Assembly (NCBI GenBank): GCA_913060515.1
Contig: CAJXRZ010000034.1
Coordinates: 1-64,000, forward strand
Reading direction: 5' to 3'
DNA length: 64,000 nt
DNA from: an uncultured Pseudomonadota bacterium
Lineage (GTDB): Bacteria; Myxococcota_A; UBA796; CAJQPC01
The notes under the pieces were generated by a model. It was not told the origin of the DNA and searched no databases. It worked only from the letters and a program-made list of their open reading frames with translations. Shown piece after piece: positions 49,754-56,768 of this stretch; the first letter of the stretch is position 1, and each line of letters starts with the position of its first letter. The translations under genes were made by a program, and so were the position numbers.

Positions 49754-51334
49754 ATGCGCGTTGCCCTGATCAACCCCACCCCCATTGATCACTACAGCCC
49801 GTGCACGCGCACACTGGCCAGCTACCTCAAGCAACACGGCCACGACGTGCGGCAGATCTTCCTGCCCAGCGACAACTACAACACGCGCTTCCAGCCCGGC
49901 TACATCAAGCAGATGAAGCAGAGCTTGGTCGACGACATGGTTAAGCTGGTCAAGGACTACGACGTCATCGGCATCAGCTTCCTGACCGCCATGTTCGACG
50001 TTGCGGTCCAGGCCACCCGCGCCATCCAGAAGGAGTACCCCGACAAGTTCATCGTCTGGGGCGGCTTCCACCCCACCACAATGCCCCAGCAAGCCCTTGA
50101 GTTTGTAGACGGCGTGTGCGTGGGCGAGGGCGAGGAGGCGCTGCTGGAGCTGGTCGACCGCATCGAGAAGGGCGAGGACTACTACGACGTCCGAAACTTC
50201 TGGTTCCGCAAGCCCAACGGCAAGGTCGTCGGCAACCCCCACAGGCCGCTGGTTCAGGACCTGGACACCCTGCCCTACCAGGACTTCGAGCTCGAAGACG
50301 ACTGGACCTGGGACCCGGAGACCCACGAGCGCATGATGAAGGTCGAGTGGGAGACCTTCAAGCACCTGGTCCCCACCTACCCGGACCGAAACGGCGACCT
50401 GCGCATCTCCTACAAGACGATGATCACGCGCGGCTGCCCACACAAGTGCAGCTACTGCGGCGTGGCCTTCAACCACGACCTGTACAAGGGCCAAAAGTAC
50501 CTGCGGCGTCGCTCCGTCGAGCACATGGTCGGCGAGATCAAGCAGGTCATGCGCCGCTTCCCAGAGGTGGGAATCATCCACTTCCAGGACGACGTCTTCT
50601 TCTCGACCAGCACCGAGGAGATCCAGAAGTTCGCCGAGGTGTGGAAGGCCGAGGTCGGCTTGCCCTTCCGCGCGCAGTGCAGCCCCACCACCATCAACGA
50701 GGCCAAGTACGCCGCCTTGATCGATGCGGGCTTGTGCTTCACCGAGCTGGGCATCCAGACCGGCAGCTCCGAGACGATGCGCATGTACAAGCGCGGCATG
50801 ACCAACGAGCAGCTGCTCAAGGCCGTGAACATCATCTCCAAGTACCGGGAGTTCATCCAGGTCCCCGACTACCACATCATCCTGGACAACCCTTGGGAGA
50901 GCACCGAGGACGTGATGAAGGGCCTGCGCCTGATCTGCACCTTGCCGCCGCCCTACAACCTGCTGCCCAGCTCTCTGATTGCCTACCCCGGCACTGAGTT
51001 CTTCCACAAGTCCATGGAAGATGGCTTTGTAACGGACGAATACAACCAGGTGTACCGGGCCAGCTTCCACGTCCCGAAGGGAAGCTACGTCAACTTCCTC
51101 TTCTTCCTGACCCTGTTCAACAACCTGCCCAAAGAGATGGTCATGTGGTTGGCCAGCGACCGCTACGTGCGCCGCTTCAACCAGCGCAAGTACGACCGCT
51201 TCTGGGGCAAAATGTACGAGTACGGGGAGCTGGGCCGCAAGGCGCAGCGCTTCTCTCAGTTCGCCCTCAAGGGCAAGCTGCTGGAGATCACCTCGATGCG
51301 GGAGCTCAAGCGCGTCGCGAACCAGATGAAGTAG
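49754..51334 (+). CDS. B12-binding-type radical SAM enzyme
   Basis: Radical SAM enzyme of 526 residues. Residues 1-140 have the Rossmann-like cobalamin-binding pattern (VALINPTPIDHYSP, HGHDVRQIFLP, DVIGISFLTAM, FIVWGGFHPTTMP, VGEGEEAL). The radical SAM core follows with CPHKCSYC (Cys228, Cys232, Cys235), LRRRSVEHMVGEIKQV, FQDDVFF, ELGIQTGS and a DNPWES loop. This arrangement is that of class B methylases and of cyclising or methylating B12 enzymes; the substrate is unknown. The C-terminal 150 residues are unusual, helical and rich in aromatic residues (YVNFLFFLTLFNN). GAGGA lies 6 bases before the ATG. Confidence 0.88.
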   Translation: MRVALINPTPIDHYSPCTRTLASYLKQHGHDVRQIFLPSDNYNTRFQPGYIKQMKQSLVDDMVKLVKDYDVIGISFLTAMFDVAVQATRAIQKEYPDKFIVWGGFHPTTMPQQALEFVDGVCVGEGEEALLELVDRIEKGEDYYDVRNFWFRKPNGKVVGNPHRPLVQDLDTLPYQDFELEDDWTWDPETHERMMKVEWETFKHLVPTYPDRNGDLRISYKTMITRGCPHKCSYCGVAFNHDLYKGQKYLRRRSVEHMVGEIKQVMRRFPEVGIIHFQDDVFFSTSTEEIQKFAEVWKAEVGLPFRAQCSPTTINEAKYAALIDAGLCFTELGIQTGSSETMRMYKRGMTNEQLLKAVNIISKYREFIQVPDYHIILDNPWESTEDVMKGLRLICTLPPPYNLLPSSLIAYPGTEFFHKSMEDGFVTDEYNQVYRASFHVPKGSYVNFLFFLTLFNNLPKEMVMWLASDRYVRRFNQRKYDRFWGKMYEYGELGRKAQRFSQFALKGKLLEITSMRELKRVANQMK

Positions 51335-51393
51335 TGGCCTGGAGCCCTCCGTTGGGGCCCCTGATGCTCATGTCGTTGGAGCCAGAGCTTCCC

Positions 51394-51777
51394 TCAACCA
51401 AGCTCGGCTTGCAGCAAGGGCTCGACCCGTATCCAACGGCGCTTCAGCTCTTGATTCAACGAGGCCAGACTGGCGGTATCGCCTGTTCGACCGGCGGTCT
51501 CCAGCTCCTTGCAGATCTCGGAGAAGGCCTCGGCCCCGACCTGCATGCTCGAGCTCTTCAGTGGGTGCGCTGAGCGGTGAACGCCCTCACAGTCGCCCGT
51601 AGCGACCGCGGCGTCAATCTGAGCCATGTAGGGGCCCACGGTGCTCATGAAAGCCCCCACGACCTCGGCCACAAAGTCCATGCCCGGGGCACTGTAGCTG
51701 CGCAGCGTCGCCAGCGTCTCAAGGTTCAGGTCCATCACAAGAGTGGTCTCCTGCATGCTCGCGGCAAGAGCGGCCAT
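51394..51777 (-). CDS. Stand-alone HPt phosphotransfer protein
   Basis: A 127-residue helical protein with the histidine phosphotransfer signature RSAHPLKSSS: His71 is the likely phospho-acceptor, and the following Lys is conserved. The helix order and length match a single HPt domain. Such proteins relay phosphate from hybrid kinases to response regulators; the nearest hybrid kinase in the window is at 56.8-58.5 kb and may be the partner (inference, no direct link). AAGGAG lies 6 bases before the ATG. Convergent with the B12-type radical SAM gene, divergent from the VanW gene. Confidence 0.85.
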   Translation of the reverse strand: MAALAASMQETTLVMDLNLETLATLRSYSAPGMDFVAEVVGAFMSTVGPYMAQIDAAVATGDCEGVHRSAHPLKSSSMQVGAEAFSEICKELETAGRTGDTASLASLNQELKRRWIRVEPLLQAELG

Positions 51778-51953
51778 GGTGTTCTCCTTCGGGCGCAGTA
51801 CGGGGGTGTCTCCCCCTCATCGGAACATCGCCCCAAGGACTTGTGTCTTTGGCGTCCCAGATGATCCCCAGCTCCAGATCCACTGGAGATTGATCGAAGT
51901 CTATGCATCGACGCAGAGTAGCCTCCGGGGCGCCGCTGTGCGGGGTGTAAGTC

Positions 51954-51969
51954 TGGCACGCGCCTTGCG
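51954..51969 (+). promoter_or_regulatory. Sigma-54 (RpoN) type -24/-12 promoter
   Basis: TGGCACG at 51954-51960 and TTGCG at 51965-51969 match the RpoN consensus TGGCACG-N4-TTGCW except for the last base. The GG and GC pairs are exactly 10 bases apart. Transcription would start near 51980, about 14 bases before the GTG of the VanW gene, leaving a short leader with GAGG. RpoN promoters need an enhancer-binding ATPase; none is encoded next to it. Confidence 0.72.
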
Positions 51970-51993
51970 TTGTAGGAGGGCGCGAGGTGCAAG

Positions 51994-52890
51994 GTGAACT
52001 ACGGTCGACGATTGGACGAGACCCCAGGACAGAGACTCAAGCGCAGAGCCGCCATTGCTGGATTGAGCGCAGCGCGACTAGCAGAGTGGCTGCTCGATTC
52101 CCAGGGCTACCCTTGCCCGCCTGTACAAACGCGCGCAGATTTGGGCCACCTGGCGGCCGAGGAGCGTCTGTCGCTCACACGCCAGGATGGCGCTGCCGAG
52201 CCACTCTTAGAGGCCGGAAAGCGCCACAACGTCCGCTTGGCCTTGGCCGCGTTTGATGGCCGCATTCTGCACCCAGAGCGGCCCCTCTCTTTCTGGCGGA
52301 CTCTGGGACCCGCGACCGCTGCGCGCGGCTTCCGCCATGGCATGGAGCTACAGGCCGGCTGTGTCGTCCCCGCCATCGGAGGCGGCCTGTGCCTGCTCTC
52401 CAACGGGCTGTTCCGAATCGCCGCGAAGCTGGGCTGGATCATCTTGGAGCGTCACGGACACAGCACCGAGGCCGTTCCCGATCACGCCCCGGTCTGGGGC
52501 TTGGACGCCACCCTCTTCTTCCCCTACGTCGACCTTCGCATCGCACCCCGCACGGGCCAAGCCCGGCTCGCACTGAGCATCGAGGGAGACGAGTTGGTCA
52601 TCCAGGTCTTCAGCGCCAGCCCCAGCCCCTTGCGTGTGGAGCTGGAGAGTGAAGCCCTGCCGGTCCCTGACGGTCCGGAGCGCATGCGGGCCTCCCGCAT
52701 TCATCGGCGCATCTTCAACGCAGCGGGAGAGCTGCTCGAGCACGAGGTCATCGCGGAGAACAGCAAGCGCCTGCTGCACGATCAAGCCCAGCGAAAGCGC
52801 AGCTGCTTGAGCTGTGGCGAGCTGAGCTGCCACGCCAAACCCAGTGACGCGGAGCTCTCCGCCTCACGACGTCTGTTGGAGGCAGCGTGA
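51994..52890 (+). CDS. VanW family protein
   Basis: A 298-residue protein of the VanW family, named from vancomycin-resistance clusters but of unknown biochemical function and not evidence of resistance. The core blocks LHPERPLSFWRTLGP, GCVVPAIGGGLCLLSNGLFRIA, ILERHGHSTEAVP and TLFFPYVDLRI are clear. The C-terminal SCLSCGELSCHA adds a Cys-rich motif (CxxCxxxxC) that may bind metal. The GTG start at 51994 fits the sigma-54 promoter and a GAGG motif just upstream. The stop overlaps the next GTG by four bases. Confidence 0.85.
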   Translation: MNYGRRLDETPGQRLKRRAAIAGLSAARLAEWLLDSQGYPCPPVQTRADLGHLAAEERLSLTRQDGAAEPLLEAGKRHNVRLALAAFDGRILHPERPLSFWRTLGPATAARGFRHGMELQAGCVVPAIGGGLCLLSNGLFRIAAKLGWIILERHGHSTEAVPDHAPVWGLDATLFFPYVDLRIAPRTGQARLALSIEGDELVIQVFSASPSPLRVELESEALPVPDGPERMRASRIHRRIFNAAGELLEHEVIAENSKRLLHDQAQRKRSCLSCGELSCHAKPSDAELSASRRLLEAA

Positions 52891-53825
52891 GGTGCATCGT
52901 ATTGCCCGAGGGCCAGGCCCCCTGGCTGGAGCCCTTGATCGAGAGCCAACCGGGCCCTTGGCTCCGTCTCTCTCCACCGGAACTCCTCCGCCGCACCTGG
53001 ATGAAGGCCGCCGGGACCTCCGCGCCCAGGCGCATCCAGGCCCGCATCCTCTGGCGGCAAGCGGTCGGCGCCTGGGTGGCCTCGCGTCTGCCGAAGGGGT
53101 GTACCCACGTCTACGCGCCCAGCTTCGCGGCCAGGCGGGTGTTCTCCGCCGCACAGCAGATCGGTGCACAGACCCACCTCCTCGAAGACCTTCCCGACCT
53201 CCGGCGCCTTGGCGTAGAGCTCGATCAAGCCAGCGCTGCGCACCCCACCGCCGTCTTGCTTCGGCGTCACAGGGCGCGCGGTGCAGACTTGGCGACCCAG
53301 CAAGCTGAACGGGAGCTGGCCGAGGAGGTCTTCGTTCCAAGCGCAGACCGGATGCTCGCCGAGAAACGCTGCACGCCCATGCCATGCCGGCGCACCGGCC
53401 CCACCGCCCAGAACAGGCTCCCCACTGCCAAGCTCAGGGGCCAGTCCTCGGCTGGGCCACGGGTGCTCCTGAGCGGCCTGCCTGTGGCCCGTTCAGGAAG
53501 CTACGAGGCACTGGAGGTGCTGGAGGCGCTCCCAGAGATCACGCTCCTCCTTCGGCCGAGCCAGGTCGTCGAGCCGGACGCTCTGCTCAAACACCCCCAG
53601 GTGCGGCTGGCGACCCCTGCAGAGCTGGCGCTGGAGGGAGTGGACGCAGTGATCGCACCGGCTTGGGTGCAGAGCAGCCACCCGGTGCTCGCCGACGCCC
53701 TGGCCCTGGGGCTGCCTGTTGTGGCCACGCGCCGCGCAGCCGGTTGGCTGGGGCTCGACCCGGATCGGCTACTTGCTCAGCCGGATGGGAAAGCCTTGCT
53801 TCAGGCACTTGCCGCCAGCCTCTGA
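52887..53825 (+). CDS. Glycosyltransferase-like protein of unknown family
   Basis: A 312-residue protein that reads like a GT-B fold glycosyltransferase: an N-terminal alpha/beta half (VYAPSFAARRVFSAAQQIGA, HLLEDLPDLRRLG, EVFVPSADRMLAE) and a C-terminal half with VLLSGLPVARSGSYEALEVL, ITLLLRPSQVV, VDAVIAPAWVQSSHPVLADA and ALGLPVVATRRAAGWLG. The last segments match the nucleotide-sugar binding side of GT4-like enzymes. No exact family named. It overlaps the VanW gene by four bases (GTGA) and is therefore translationally coupled to it. Confidence 0.68.
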   Translation: MRCIVLPEGQAPWLEPLIESQPGPWLRLSPPELLRRTWMKAAGTSAPRRIQARILWRQAVGAWVASRLPKGCTHVYAPSFAARRVFSAAQQIGAQTHLLEDLPDLRRLGVELDQASAAHPTAVLLRRHRARGADLATQQAERELAEEVFVPSADRMLAEKRCTPMPCRRTGPTAQNRLPTAKLRGQSSAGPRVLLSGLPVARSGSYEALEVLEALPEITLLLRPSQVVEPDALLKHPQVRLATPAELALEGVDAVIAPAWVQSSHPVLADALALGLPVVATRRAAGWLGLDPDRLLAQPDGKALLQALAASL

Positions 53826-53844
53826 GCGTGCAACTGTCCTGACA

Positions 53845-54456
53845 ATGACCAGGCACCTCCCCCAGGCTGAGCGGGAAGAACAGATCCTCCGAGCGGCGCG
53901 AAAGGTCTTCGTTGAGAAGGGCTTTGAGAACGCACGCATGACGGACGTGGCTTCTGCCGCGGGCTTGTCAAAAGGTGCGGTCTACTTCTACTTCGACAGC
54001 AAGCAGTCCTTGATTCGAGCCCTTGCTGCGCAAGAGCATCGCAGAGCGAACGCGATCCTCGACGAGGTCTTGGACCATGGCGATCTGAGCGCAGAGCAGA
54101 ACTTTGCAGATCTGCTCCGGCAGCTCCTTCATCACCTGCTTTCGCTGCGCTATCCGCCGCGCTTCTTCCTGCTCATCGGCGAACTGGCCACACGGGATGA
54201 AGAGCTGCGCGCGAACTTCCTGGAGACCCACGAGCGGTTGATGGAGCGCATCATCCGGGTGATCAAACAGGGCATCGACGACGGCAGCTTCCGCAAGGTG
54301 AACCCGCACGTGATCGCAGCGGTGCTCAAAGCCAGCTCAGATGGGTTGACTCTGGAGAAGGCTATCGGGGCCAACCCACAAGGGGACCCCGAAGAGATCA
54401 TTCAGGCGACGGTGGACCTGTTCTTGAACGGCATGCTGCCGAAGGAACAGGGATGA
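53845..54456 (+). CDS. TetR family transcriptional regulator
   Basis: A 203-residue TetR-type repressor. The N-terminal helix-turn-helix is complete: REEQILRAARKVFVEKGFENARMTDVASAAGLSKG then AVYFYFDSKQSLI. The C-terminal ligand/dimerisation domain is helical and ends DLFLNGMLP. It heads a three-gene unit whose members overlap by four bases, so it most likely regulates that unit, perhaps in response to a small hydrophobic compound (inference). Start ATG at 53845; an upstream in-frame TTG or GTG is possible but off-family. Confidence 0.9.
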   Translation: MTRHLPQAEREEQILRAARKVFVEKGFENARMTDVASAAGLSKGAVYFYFDSKQSLIRALAAQEHRRANAILDEVLDHGDLSAEQNFADLLRQLLHHLLSLRYPPRFFLLIGELATRDEELRANFLETHERLMERIIRVIKQGIDDGSFRKVNPHVIAAVLKASSDGLTLEKAIGANPQGDPEEIIQATVDLFLNGMLPKEQG

Positions 54457-54845
54457 GCCTGAGCCAGGCGATGCGGCATCGCAGCCTGCGTTGGTACGGT
54501 GTTCCGCTCTTTTGGTTGGGGGCTGCAGGCATCTGTGCGGCACTGGCAGCCAAGGTAGCAGCCGATGGCTCATGGGGCGGTGTCATGCTCTATGTCGCAG
54601 CGACCGGACTGAGCATCGGGAGCTTTGGCCTGAACAACGATACGGCCCTCGCGCTGCTCCTTCGCACGCAAGAGCCGCTGCCTGCGGCCGCTCAGCGAGA
54701 GCTCAACGACGAGCTTGCCCGAGACAAGGCGGAGACCAACGCGCTCTCGCCGAGCCCCAAGGCAAGCTTCGCTGCGATGGTCTTGGCGCTCTTTCTGCAT
54801 GGGGCCGCCGCCTGGAGGCTTCTCGCCGCCACTGGAGCGATGTGA
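54453..54845 (+). CDS. Small membrane protein in the TetR operon
   Basis: A 130-residue protein with three to four hydrophobic helices (LRWYGVPLFWLGAAGICAAL, WGGVMLYVAATGLSIGSFGL, AAMVLALFLHGAAAWRLLAA) separated by a charged cytoplasmic loop (QRELNDELARDKAETNA). I do not recognise the family. It overlaps the TetR gene by four bases (ATGA) and the next gene by four (GTGA), so the three proteins should be made together. Confidence 0.72.
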   Translation: MSLSQAMRHRSLRWYGVPLFWLGAAGICAALAAKVAADGSWGGVMLYVAATGLSIGSFGLNNDTALALLLRTQEPLPAAAQRELNDELARDKAETNALSPSPKASFAAMVLALFLHGAAAWRLLAATGAM

Positions 54846-55975
54846 GCGCCATCGTCGTCGTTGGGCTGGACCGTCAGATCCACTTGGCCCGAGCCGGCGG
54901 TATTCGGCAACTCAGCATGGACCTGGGCGCCGACCCCCTGCTGCGCTGGGGCCAACCCGACATGCCCCGCTCCGCCTGGAGCTGGCCCACCTTCTCCCCT
55001 GACCACAGCAAGCTGGCCTGCATCGAGCTTCCAGCCGGTGAAGACCTGGCGGATCCGGCCCGAATTCAGGTCCTCCACTGTGATGGACTGCGCCAGCAAG
55101 TGCTCCTCGAGAGTCACGGCCGGGTGCCTATCTACTGTGCTTGGAGCCCGGACGGCTCCCAAGTCGCTGTGGTGCTACAGGACGAAGAAGAGCTCAGCCT
55201 GACCTTGCTCTCCTTGGATGGAAGCCCGCCCCGAGAGCTCGAAGTCGGTGGTCCCCTCTTCTTCTCCTGGCGCGCCTCCGATGTGTTGGTCCATGCCGGA
55301 AGCGGTGGCCCCAAGCGGGTTGTACTGCACCAAGCCAAGGCCGAGGACATGTTGCTCGAGGGCACTCCCGGTGCCTTCTGCGTCCCACTGGCCCTCGGTG
55401 GCTACCTCTGGCATGTGCAGCGCCAAGGCGGCCTGGAGTACCTGGTGCGCACGGACAGGGACGGCAAGACCGAGACGCTTCGCCCCGTGCAGGGACTCGT
55501 GGCCCTGGTGCCGGACGGTGACAGCCTATTGCTCGGCCAAGCGCCGGCCGGTCCAGGGAGCCCCTACAACGGAGTCCACCGTGTGGATCTGCGCAGCGGC
55601 TTGAGCAGTCAGTTGAGCGAGCAGCCCTGTCTGGCCTTTTACGCCCTCCCCCAGCGTGGCGAGATCGCCACGGTCTCGGTCGACAACCAGCGCAACTGCC
55701 TGACCTGGCACACGGTCGACTCAAGCGGCTTGGCCCAAGAGCGTGCCTCCTTCTGGCCCAGCCGAGAGTTCCTCTGGAGCCTGCAGTTCTTCGAGCAGTT
55801 CTCCTTGAGCCATCCACCGGTGGACCCCAGAGGTGAGCGTCTGGTCTTTGTCGGCCACCGACCTGGAGCTGATCCACACAAGAGCCGAGCGGAAGTATTT
55901 GTGCTCGACCTGGACTCGGGGGGGCCCGCCCGCAGCCTATGTTCTGGCAGCTTTGCCTGTTTTTCCAGTGTTTGA
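54842..55975 (+). CDS. Beta-propeller (TolB/WD40-like) protein
   Basis: A 377-residue cytoplasmic protein with repeated beta-hairpin blocks such as RSAWSWPTFSPDHSKLACIE, PIYCAWSPDGSQVAVVLQD and QLVTGLVALVPDGDSLLL-like segments, typical of PD40/TolB-like propellers. GTG start at 54842 follows the membrane protein gene by overlap (GTGA). No signal peptide. Propellers act as binding scaffolds; function unknown. Together with the TetR regulator and membrane protein it may form a small regulated module. Confidence 0.72.
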   Translation: MSAIVVVGLDRQIHLARAGGIRQLSMDLGADPLLRWGQPDMPRSAWSWPTFSPDHSKLACIELPAGEDLADPARIQVLHCDGLRQQVLLESHGRVPIYCAWSPDGSQVAVVLQDEEELSLTLLSLDGSPPRELEVGGPLFFSWRASDVLVHAGSGGPKRVVLHQAKAEDMLLEGTPGAFCVPLALGGYLWHVQRQGGLEYLVRTDRDGKTETLRPVQGLVALVPDGDSLLLGQAPAGPGSPYNGVHRVDLRSGLSSQLSEQPCLAFYALPQRGEIATVSVDNQRNCLTWHTVDSSGLAQERASFWPSREFLWSLQFFEQFSLSHPPVDPRGERLVFVGHRPGADPHKSRAEVFVLDLDSGGPARSLCSGSFACFSSV

Positions 55976-56020
55976 CGCTATCCCAGAGCATCCGATACGG
56001 GTCTCGAAAGGAGTCTCCTC

Positions 56021-56731
56021 ATGGCCTTTAAAGACCGCCTCTCCAACCTCCTGGCCGGCCCTGCCAGCCAGGTCGTCGAAGCACCCGTGCGCGAGATCAT
56101 TCAGGACGCACTCGCGCAGGGCACCGTCGCCTCCGCCCAGGAGCTCCAGCAGCTCCGTCGCGAGCTCGGCAAGTCTGGCGAGCGTATGCGCGCCCTGGAG
56201 GCACGCCTGGACACTCTGGCGGAGGCTGTGACGAGCCTCCAATCCCGTGCAGACGCCAGCGCGCGCGAGGCACAAGCTGCCCGCAGGGAGCTCCTGGCCG
56301 CCAAGACTGAACTGGCCAACGCTGCAGCCCCAAAAGCTGAAGCCGCACCAAAGGCTGAAGCTGCACCAAAGGCTGAGGCGGCCCCAAAGGCCGTCGCAAA
56401 GCCAGCTGCGAAGAAGAGCACCAAGACCTCGAGCGAGCCCAACAAGACCAAGGGCAAGGGCGGGCGCAAGAGCCTAAAGGAGCTGGGCTGCAAGGTCGAA
56501 GGCTGTGAGGATCCACACCGCAGCAAGGGCTTCTGCTCCCGCCACTACCAGGGCTGGAGACGTGGACGGCTGGAGGGCTTCGTCGGTCCAGAGGGCTACG
56601 TTCAGGTCGGGGAGCGCGGCTTTCGCGTCGCACCACAGCTGCAGGGCGAGGCTGTCGCCGTCACCGGCACCGGCAAGCGCACCAGCTTGAAGGTCGATGG
56701 AAAGAAGATCGACTTCAGCGAGATGGACTGA
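56021..56731 (+). CDS. Coiled-coil protein with AAPKAE repeats and Cys/His finger
   Basis: A 236-residue protein. Residues about 45-95 form a coiled coil (LQQLRRELGKSGERMRALEARLDT). A low-complexity stretch with the hexapeptide AAPKAE repeated about three times is followed by a Lys/Ser-rich linker. Then comes a compact Cys/His motif CKVEGCEDPHRSKGFCSRHY (C-x4-C-x9-C-x2-H), probably a small zinc finger, with WRRGRL after it, like fingers attached to some HNH or RNA-binding proteins. It could bind nucleic acid through the basic region and finger (inference). Start ATG at 56021 lies 45 bases after the propeller gene. Confidence 0.75.
   Translation: MAFKDRLSNLLAGPASQVVEAPVREIIQDALAQGTVASAQELQQLRRELGKSGERMRALEARLDTLAEAVTSLQSRADASAREAQAARRELLAAKTELANAAAPKAEAAPKAEAAPKAEAAPKAVAKPAAKKSTKTSSEPNKTKGKGGRKSLKELGCKVEGCEDPHRSKGFCSRHYQGWRRGRLEGFVGPEGYVQVGERGFRVAPQLQGEAVAVTGTGKRTSLKVDGKKIDFSEMD
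56325..56399 (+). repeat. 18-bp in-frame tandem repeat (AAPKAE)
   Basis: An 18-base unit (gctgcaccaaaggctgaa type) occurs three to four times with small changes, encoding Ala-Ala-Pro-Lys-Ala-Glu repeats in the coiled-coil protein. It could vary in copy number. Confidence 0.7.
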
Positions 56732-56768
56732 GTCCATCTCCCCTCCGAGGGGACTGAGCAAAGGCCGC

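Noticed and set aside
51994-52890. Vancomycin resistance inferred from the VanW family
   Set aside because: VanW has no known role in resistance by itself and no vanHAX-type genes are here.
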